Part shown: in pieces, positions 58,478 to 64,000 of the stretch
Layout: every line of letters starts with the position of its first letter
Numbering within the stretch: position 1 is the first letter of the stretch
Assembly (NCBI RefSeq): GCF_050030965.1
Contig: NZ_CP188297.1
Coordinates: forward strand, 1,550,001-1,614,000
Direction of reading: 5' to 3'
DNA: 64,000 bases
DNA from: Glutamicibacter sp002979865
GTDB lineage: Bacteria; Actinomycetota; Actinomycetes; Actinomycetales; Micrococcaceae
Notes under the pieces: model-generated
Told to the model about the DNA's origin: nothing
Seen by the model: only the letters and a program-made list of their open reading frames with translations
The model's database searches: none
Translations under genes and position numbers: made by a program

Positions 58478-58519
58478 CGCGAAATGCTCGCAAACTCCGG
58501 TTTTCGGGCATTTTGCGCG
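58478..58519 (+). terminator. Imperfect inverted repeat after the permease gene
   Basis: CGCGAAATGC and GCATTTTGCG are complementary except for one position, with a 20-base spacer, then GCGAGC. It may terminate the uric acid operon. The rest of 58416-58704 shows no gene. Confidence 0.3.
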
Positions 58520-58704
58520 AGCTCGAGCAGTTGCACTTCACAGCGCGAACAGCCAGGGAGCACCGCCGGACGAGTTTTCCGGGCACCTTGCGCAGGGCTG
58601 GCCCAAGTGCTGGACTGCGTTGGAAGTTCCGTGCAGGCACCGGACCAGTCAGGGGCTCCTGTGCGGCAGCGGGAGCATCGGCGTTTTGCGAGGGTCTAAG
58701 CTAG

Positions 58705-59673
58705 ATGACTGTGAGTTCAGCAAATCTTTCCATCGGCGTTGACATCGGTGGCACCAAAATCCTTGCAGCCCTTGTGGATCAAGAGGGGAACGCCTTCGGA
58801 CAAATCCGCCGCGAGACACCTGACCATGACGTGGCGGGGACCGAACGTGCCCTGGCTGAGATGATCCGCGAGCTCTCGAAGGGCAACGAAGGTCTTCCGG
58901 TGGGCATTGGAGCCGCGGGATGGATGGACCGCAAGGGGCAGAACGTGCTGTTCAGCCCCCACCTGTCTTGGCGCAATGAACCGGTGCGCGACCGTCTGAT
59001 GCAGCTGGTAGGACATGAAGTGACTCTGGTCAACGACGCTGATGCGGCCGGCTGGGCCGAGCATCGTTTTGGCGCGGGCCGGGGCGAAAGCGACATGGTG
59101 TGCCTGACCCTCGGAACGGGGATCGGCGGGGCGGTCATCCTCGGAGGGCAAATCCACCGTGGCAAGTCCGGGATTGCTGGCGAATTCGGGCACCAGGTGA
59201 TCGTTCCCGGCGGCCATCGGTGCGCCTGCGGAAACCGCGGTTGCTGGGAGCAGTACGCCTCTGGCAATGCCCTGGGCCGGGAAGGAGCCGAACTTGTGCG
59301 CAGCAAATCACCGGTGGCCTTCCGCCTGCGCGAGGCCGTGGGCGATGATCCGGACGCCGTTACCGGGGCGGAGGTAACTCGACTTGCCGCAGAGGGCGAC
59401 CCGGCGTGCGCCGACCTCATTGCGGATATGGGCGAATGGCTCGGGTTGGGCATTTCGAATCTGGTCTCGGTTCTGGATCCGGGGACCATCGTTATCGGCG
59501 GCGGCTTGGGCGCGGCGTCGAAGCAACTGGTGGCCACCGCGGAGGAGACTTACCGCCGCACCCTCTCCGGCAGGGGCTACCGTCCCTTTGCGAAGATCAG
59601 CCAAGCCGAATTGGGTCCGGTGGCAGGCCTGATCGGGGCTGCTGATTTGGCGAGGTTCAATCAACAGCAATAA
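58705..59673 (+). CDS. ROK family sugar kinase (glucokinase-like)
   Basis: A 322-aa kinase: ATP-binding IGVDIGGTKILAALVD, catalytic NDADAAGWAEHRFGAG, GTGIGGAVILGG and the zinc motif HQVIVPGGHRCACGNRGCWEQYASG (CXCGXXGCXE). This matches ROK glucokinases of actinobacteria that phosphorylate glucose and also act as regulators. A TAAGCT box is close to the ATG. Confidence 0.9.
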   Translation: MTVSSANLSIGVDIGGTKILAALVDQEGNAFGQIRRETPDHDVAGTERALAEMIRELSKGNEGLPVGIGAAGWMDRKGQNVLFSPHLSWRNEPVRDRLMQLVGHEVTLVNDADAAGWAEHRFGAGRGESDMVCLTLGTGIGGAVILGGQIHRGKSGIAGEFGHQVIVPGGHRCACGNRGCWEQYASGNALGREGAELVRSKSPVAFRLREAVGDDPDAVTGAEVTRLAAEGDPACADLIADMGEWLGLGISNLVSVLDPGTIVIGGGLGAASKQLVATAEETYRRTLSGRGYRPFAKISQAELGPVAGLIGAADLARFNQQQ

Positions 59674-59740
59674 ACATTGACAGGACATTAGGTCTTATCT
59701 AGGCTCAGGTTGTTATTCAACACGAGAGCGAGGTTCCGGC

Positions 59741-60952
59741 ATGGTCCTGCCAGAGAAGCCGCCGCAGACCCGTGGCGGGCCGCTAGCAGTCGTTTTGGGA
59801 ACCTACGCGGTCGCCATGTGCGGTACCACCATGCCGACCGCGCTGTATCCAATGCTCCAGGATGAATACGGCCTGAGCACCGCCGACTCGACCCAGCTTT
59901 TTGCGATCTACGCCCTGGTGGTGCTCACGGTGCTGTGCATCTTCGGTTCCCTCTCTGACGCCATTGGCCGCAAACCCGTCATGATTCTCGGGCTGCTCGC
60001 CTCGGCCGCCAGCGGGGTGCTTTATGCCGTGGCCACCGACGCGCCCATGCTGTTCATTGCCCGGACCCTGTCCGGGGTGTGCGCCGGGCTGGTCACCGGA
60101 ACGGCCACAGCCTATTTGGCGGATCTGGTCTCCAGCTCCGGACGCGGTGCCGCCATTTCCAGCCTGGCGAATATGGCGGGACTAGGCAGCGGTCCGGCCT
60201 TGGCGGCATTTCTGACTTTCTTCTTCCCGGCTACCCCCATGATCGCTTTCAGCGTGCACGCGGTGCTTTCGGGCCTGTGCATCGTGCTGCTGGCCATGAT
60301 CCCCGACAGTGTTGCGCACCGCCGGGGCGGATGGAAACTCAGCCGTCCGCTGGTGCCGCGTTTGGCACGACGGGACTTCTGCGTGGGCGGACTGATGACC
60401 CTGGGCTTTGCGGTCATGGGCGGCTGTACAGCCATGACGTCCATCCTGGTGGTCCGCGCCTTTGGGATTACCGACCTGCGCCTGCTGGGGCTCATCGGTT
60501 CGCTGATTTTCGCCGCCACTGCCGTGGGCCAGAAAGCGGGCGGGAAGCTGGTCAGCGAAAAAGTGCAGCTGGGCTATGCCGGGCTGGCGGTGGGCGCGGT
60601 GCTGATAGCTATTGCCCCGAGGTTGGGCGGGGGCCTGGCGGTCACGGTGTACCTGGTTGGCCTGGTGGTTGCTGGACTGAGCCATGGTGCGCTGTTCCCG
60701 GTGGGACTGGGCATCGTACTGCGGCGCATCGAGCTGCGGCATCGAGGCAGCGCCAGCTCCGCCTTCTGGGTACTGGGCTACGCCCTGACCGCACTTGGGG
60801 CGCTGGGGCTGGACTGGGTAGGGCAGATCAGCGGCGAATCGATGGCAGTGACCTGCTTCGGCGCAATCATCGCACTGTGCGCAATCGGGTGCGCCAGGCT
60901 TCATCGCCGCTGGGACGATTCTGCAAACTCGCGAATCCCTGCCGGACCCTAG
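59741..60952 (+). CDS. MFS transporter
   Basis: A 403-aa major facilitator with 12 helices: motif A FGSLSDAIGRKPVMILGL, GVCAGLVTGTATAYLADLV and SSLANMAGLGSGPALAAFL. The closest group is drug/arabinose-type exporters. Its own -10 (TAGGCT near 59699) and a GCGAGG SD suggest a separate transcript. The substrate is unknown. Confidence 0.87.
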   Translation: MVLPEKPPQTRGGPLAVVLGTYAVAMCGTTMPTALYPMLQDEYGLSTADSTQLFAIYALVVLTVLCIFGSLSDAIGRKPVMILGLLASAASGVLYAVATDAPMLFIARTLSGVCAGLVTGTATAYLADLVSSSGRGAAISSLANMAGLGSGPALAAFLTFFFPATPMIAFSVHAVLSGLCIVLLAMIPDSVAHRRGGWKLSRPLVPRLARRDFCVGGLMTLGFAVMGGCTAMTSILVVRAFGITDLRLLGLIGSLIFAATAVGQKAGGKLVSEKVQLGYAGLAVGAVLIAIAPRLGGGLAVTVYLVGLVVAGLSHGALFPVGLGIVLRRIELRHRGSASSAFWVLGYALTALGALGLDWVGQISGESMAVTCFGAIIALCAIGCARLHRRWDDSANSRIPAGP

Positions 60953-61138
60953 GCCTGCGTGCGGCGGGCATTGCTGGCAGGACAGCCGAGCTCCAGACGA
61001 GCCCCGGCCTGCGTGTGGCAGAGAACACGTGGCTTGCCGGAATGAGGTGCAGCCGATCCTCGTTGGGCATTGATAGAAGAAAACCGTATCCGGCAATGGC
61101 CCGAACCAGTGGCCTCGGACAGATCTGAAAGGCAATCA

Positions 61139-61744
61139 ATGACAGTTGCATCCCAGGAAATCCAGGCCGACACAGCAACGCTCAACGCCATTTTTGGCGA
61201 GGCGCGCACCGCTAACGCGTTCACCGGAGAGGTTACCGAGGAGCAGGCCCAGGAAATCTACGAACTGGCCAAGTTCGGTCCAACCGCGTTCAATTCCCAG
61301 CCGCTGCGCGTCACCTACGTGCGGTCAGGCGAAGCCCGCGCCACCCTGGTCGACGCGCTCTCCAACGGCAACAAAGCCAAGACCGCCGCAGCTCCGCTGG
61401 TAGCGATCCTCAGCTATGACACCGCATGGCACGAACAGTGGGACAACTTCCTGCCCGGCTACAACGCGCCCAAGGCCATGTACGATGCTGATGCGGACTT
61501 CACCGCATCCACCGGCAACAACAACGCACACCTGCAGGCAGGCTACTTCATGCTCGCCGCGCGCAGCTTGGGCTTCGCGGTGGGTCCAATGACCGGCGCA
61601 GACTTCTCCGCCATCGACGCATCGTTCTTCCCGGAAGGCGATCAGAAGAGCTTCCTGGTCGTGAATATCGGCCAGCCAGCCGCAAGCGAGATCGGCTCGC
61701 CAAAAGCACGCTTCGGCTACGAAGCAGTTGTCCGCACCGTCTAG
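61139..61744 (+). CDS. Malonic semialdehyde reductase (RutE/HadB-like nitroreductase)
   Basis: A 201-aa FMN nitroreductase-fold enzyme: FGEARTANAFTGEVTEEQAQEIYELAKFGPTAFNSQPLRVTYVRSGEAR, HEQWDNFLPGYNAPKAMYDADADFTASTGNNNAHLQAGYFMLAARSLGFAVGPMTGAD. This matches RutE-type reductases that convert 3-oxopropanoate to 3-hydroxypropanoate in pyrimidine degradation. No other rut genes are near. GAAAGG precedes the ATG. Confidence 0.88.
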   Translation: MTVASQEIQADTATLNAIFGEARTANAFTGEVTEEQAQEIYELAKFGPTAFNSQPLRVTYVRSGEARATLVDALSNGNKAKTAAAPLVAILSYDTAWHEQWDNFLPGYNAPKAMYDADADFTASTGNNNAHLQAGYFMLAARSLGFAVGPMTGADFSAIDASFFPEGDQKSFLVVNIGQPAASEIGSPKARFGYEAVVRTV

Positions 61745-61775
61745 GTGCATCGAGTACTTCGAAAACGGCATGCGC

Positions 61776-61814
61776 CAGAAGCCCGGAATTCACACGGTGA
61801 ATTCCGGGCTTCTG
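61776..61814. terminator. Bidirectional terminator between converging genes
   Basis: CAGAAGCCCGGAATTCAC and GTGAATTCCGGGCTTCTG make an 18-bp perfect stem with an ACG loop between the nitroreductase gene and the minus-strand isomerase gene. Confidence 0.85.
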
Positions 61815-61832
61815 CACGCCAGCGGGAGGATC

Positions 61833-62849
61833 CTAGGAGGTTGCGGCCAATGAAGTTTCCAGGGCCGCGTCGGCCTCAATGAGTACCTTGGCGGCGACTT
61901 CCAGGCCCTCAACGGCACCTAGCTCGGTGTCCTCGTGTTCGATGTTCACCATCATTTCCGGATCCACCTCGTGCAATGCGCGCAAGAACTCGGTCCAGAA
62001 TGCGGTGCCATGTCCCTTGCCCAAAGCCACGAAGTCCCAGGCTGAATTCTTCGGCCACTCGTTCGCCCATTCATCCCCGCCGAGGTTGGTGCGTGGTTCG
62101 TCTTCGCCCAGTTTGCGGAAGCTGTTATCCAATACGCCCTGGATGGCCGCATTCGGATTGACGCGCACATCCTTGGCTGCTGCGTGGAAGACCCATGGGC
62201 CCAGGTCGCGGACAACGGCCACCGGATCCATCTGCTGCCAGAAGAGGTGCGAAGCATCCAGTTCAACTCCGATGTTGCTGGTACCGGCCCGCTTCAACAG
62301 CTCTCGAAAGCTTGCAGGGTTGAAGACCAGGTTCTGCGGGTGCAGCTCCAGAGCGACCTTGACTCCGTGTTCGACAGCCAGCTCATCGATTTCTTTCCAG
62401 AATTCCGCGGCAATCCCGAATTGATAGTCCAGCTGGTCCAGGGCTGCCGAATTCCAGGCATTGACTACCCAATTCGGGGTCGAAGCATTGGGGTCTCCAG
62501 CGGGCAGTCCGGACATGGTGACCACGCGGGTCTGGCCTAGGCGCGCGGCCAGCTTGATGGAGCGGCGAATGTCCTCGGCGTGCTTCTGGCCGATTTCGCG
62601 ATTGGGGTGCAACGGGTTGCCGTTGCAGTTCAGCCCATAGATTTCCACGCCGGTGCCTTCGAATTGGGCGAGGAAAGCATCGCGAGCGATGTCGGATTCC
62701 AGGATCTCGTCGATGTTCGGCACGTGCACTGGGGGCAAGAAGCCGCCGGTATTCAATTCGATGCCGGTCAGCCCCTGGGCGGCAATGATCTCCAGGGCTT
62801 CGGCCAGCGGGCGGTTGTGGAGGATTGCGTTGTAGACTCCGAGTTTCAC
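61833..62849 (-). CDS. Sugar phosphate isomerase/epimerase (AP endonuclease 2-like)
   Basis: A 338-aa xylose isomerase-like TIM barrel: KLGVYNAILHNRPLAEALEIIAAQGLTGIELNTGGF, VVTMSGLPAGD, VALELHPQNLVFN and GVELDASHLFWQQMDP. This pattern is common in inositol/sugar catabolic operons beside Gfo/Idh/MocA dehydrogenases. Its ATG overlaps the stop of the dehydrogenase gene (ATGA). The substrate is not deducible. Confidence 0.88.
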   Translation of the reverse strand: MKLGVYNAILHNRPLAEALEIIAAQGLTGIELNTGGFLPPVHVPNIDEILESDIARDAFLAQFEGTGVEIYGLNCNGNPLHPNREIGQKHAEDIRRSIKLAARLGQTRVVTMSGLPAGDPNASTPNWVVNAWNSAALDQLDYQFGIAAEFWKEIDELAVEHGVKVALELHPQNLVFNPASFRELLKRAGTSNIGVELDASHLFWQQMDPVAVVRDLGPWVFHAAAKDVRVNPNAAIQGVLDNSFRKLGEDEPRTNLGGDEWANEWPKNSAWDFVALGKGHGTAFWTEFLRALHEVDPEMMVNIEHEDTELGAVEGLEVAAKVLIEADAALETSLAATS

Positions 62850-64000
62850 AGTGAAACCTTCTTTCCGTCATTGGCAGCGGACTGCACGACCGCCTGGAGG
62901 ACCTGCATATTGTGCACGCCCTCGTCGAATGTTGCGTTGCTGGGAAGTGCATTGCCCAGGCCGCAGACCTCGTCGAGGAAGGCGCGCGCCTGGTAGCCGA
63001 AGGCATCATTCTGGCCGAAGCCGACACCTGGCGCATCCATGGGCAGTCCGCCACTGAGGTAGGCGTGTTCCGAGCCGAGATTTACCGTGCGGTAGCCGTT
63101 GGTTGCCGAAGGGCCCTCGGTGAGCATGATTTCGATTTCCGCTGGACGCAGCTGGCTGAAGCGTGCGGCGCCCTTCTCGCAAAAGACCTCGAAGGTCAGC
63201 GTATTGGGGTGGCCGGCTGCCACGCGGGAAACTTCCAGGCTGCCTGCGGCCCCGGCGAACTGTACGTTGAACGCCGCGTAGTCGTCGTTTTCTACCGGCT
63301 CGGACTTGTCGCTCAGTTCCACCAGATCGTGGCCGGTGACGGCGCCGGCTGGCAGGAAGCGTTCGGTGATGCTGGTGCTCAGCTGGCCGCCGCTGACCGA
63401 AAGAATCTCGCCGGCCAGGAATTCGGCAACGTAGGCCAGGTGGCTTCCCACATCGGCCAGTGCGCCCGAGCCTGGCTGGCCCTTGAAGCGCCAGCTCATC
63501 GGGGCCTGCGGGTTGTGGCCGTAGTCGGTCCAGTAGCGTCCGGAGAAATGCAGCACCTTGCCCAGGGTGCCATCGGCGATCAGGTTCTGGATCGTGGCGA
63601 TGCCCGGGGTACGGCGGAAGGTGAAGCCAACGCGGGCCACGGAGTCGGCGTTGCGGGCCGCGGTGGCCATCGCTTCAGCTTCTTGAAGGGTGTCAGCCAG
63701 CGGCTTTTCGCACAAAACGTGCTTGCCGGCAGCCAGCAGGCCCTCGACTGCTTCACGGTGGAAACGGTTGGCAATAACTACCGAGACCACGTCGATATCT
63801 GGATCTGCGGCCACCTCTTGCCAGGAACCGAGCGCCTTTTCGTAGCCGTAGCGCTTGGCGACCTTGGCTGCGAGCTCGGTGTTCACGTCAGCCACGGCAA
63901 CGTAGCGAAGCGGTGGCAAGTCGGAGCTGTAGAGGGTGGGTGCTGTGCGGTACCCAGCGATGTGGGACAGCCCGGCCATGCCGGCGCCAATGACGGCAAT
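62846..64000 (-). CDS. Gfo/Idh/MocA family oxidoreductase, start beyond the window
   Basis: An NAD(P)-dependent sugar or inositol dehydrogenase. The frame is open to the right edge and reads IAVIGAGMAGLSHIAGY there, so the Rossmann start lies just beyond. Visible motifs are VSVVIANRFHREAVEGLLAAGKHVLCEKPLADT (the EKP motif) and DVGSHLAYVAEFL (the catalytic D--SH). It is coupled to the isomerase gene downstream, and the two probably act in one sugar route. Confidence 0.88.
   Translation of the reverse strand: MAVIGAGMAGLSHIAGYRTAPTLYSSDLPPLRYVAVADVNTELAAKVAKRYGYEKALGSWQEVAADPDIDVVSVVIANRFHREAVEGLLAAGKHVLCEKPLADTLQEAEAMATAARNADSVARVGFTFRRTPGIATIQNLIADGTLGKVLHFSGRYWTDYGHNPQAPMSWRFKGQPGSGALADVGSHLAYVAEFLAGEILSVSGGQLSTSITERFLPAGAVTGHDLVELSDKSEPVENDDYAAFNVQFAGAAGSLEVSRVAAGHPNTLTFEVFCEKGAARFSQLRPAEIEIMLTEGPSATNGYRTVNLGSEHAYLSGGLPMDAPGVGFGQNDAFGYQARAFLDEVCGLGNALPSNATFDEGVHNMQVLQAVVQSAANDGKKVSL

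Noticed and set aside
1..64000. tRNA, rRNA, CRISPR arrays, insertion sequences
   Set aside because: I looked for T-loop-like sequences, long conserved RNA stretches, regularly spaced repeats and transposase motifs on both strands and saw none.

Overview
The window is high-GC chromosomal DNA from an actinobacterium, most likely a Micrococcaceae member (Arthrobacter/Glutamicibacter type). The basis is the gene content (myo-inositol-phosphate synthase, a uricase closely resembling the Arthrobacter enzyme, LURP-one and PadR/HAAS pairs), the rpsF-ssb-rpsR-rplI and dnaB genes that normally sit near oriC together with cca, and many TANNNT-type -10 boxes placed 6-7 nt before an ATG (leaderless genes). 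No rRNA, tRNA, CRISPR array, transposase or integrase was found.

Layout. 0-2.3 kb: the end of cca, then an unusual train of three very small ORFs carrying an internal terminator and a hairpin over a Shine-Dalgarno (SD) site. 2.3-3.4 kb: ino1. 3.7-10.5 kb (minus strand): a nonulosonic-acid (sialic acid/Kdn-like) surface polymer locus with a neuB-like synthase, a neuA-phosphatase fusion broken by a one-base frameshift, a GT2 transferase, a polysialyltransferase-like protein and two further putative transferases. 10.7-14.7 kb: GT87 membrane glycosyltransferase, FAD oxidoreductase and YdcF-like protein. 14.8-18.6 kb: ABC exporter plus a NarL/DesK-type two-component system. 18.7-24.1 kb: LapA-like protein, M18 aminopeptidase, LURP-one protein, XRE regulator and an acyltransferase-3/SGNH protein. 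24.2-25.9 kb: ribosomal/ssb operon with a structured leader. 26-34 kb: PadR/HAAS, XRE, succinyl-CoA:acetate CoA-transferase, lipoprotein sugar dehydrogenase, acyl-CoA ligase and thioesterase, and a flavin reductase behind a SAM-IV-type riboswitch.

34-41.2 kb is a visibly AT-richer island lying between rplI and dnaB. After a DUF4913 gene typical of actinobacterial mobile DNA, it encodes what looks like a complete circular bacteriocin locus of the garvicin ML/carnocyclin type: a 100-aa precursor, a SpoIIM/DUF95 protein, two small membrane proteins, a large multi-spanning protein, two ABC ATPases and a permease. The genes overlap or abut and run in one direction. This is the most notable system in the window.

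41.3-41.9 kb is a dense cluster of DnaA boxes just upstream of dnaB. 43.3-54.6 kb holds a ZIP metal transporter, MFS transporter, pirin/MarR pair, SDR, AEC carrier, a duplicated YhgE-like membrane protein with a divergent TetR, and several small proteins. 54.6-58.4 kb is a uric acid degradation and uptake operon (uraD, uraH, uricase, NCS2 permease) with two matching palindromes in its promoter region. 58.7-64 kb holds a ROK kinase, an MFS transporter, a RutE-like nitroreductase and a sugar isomerase/oxidoreductase pair that runs off the right edge.
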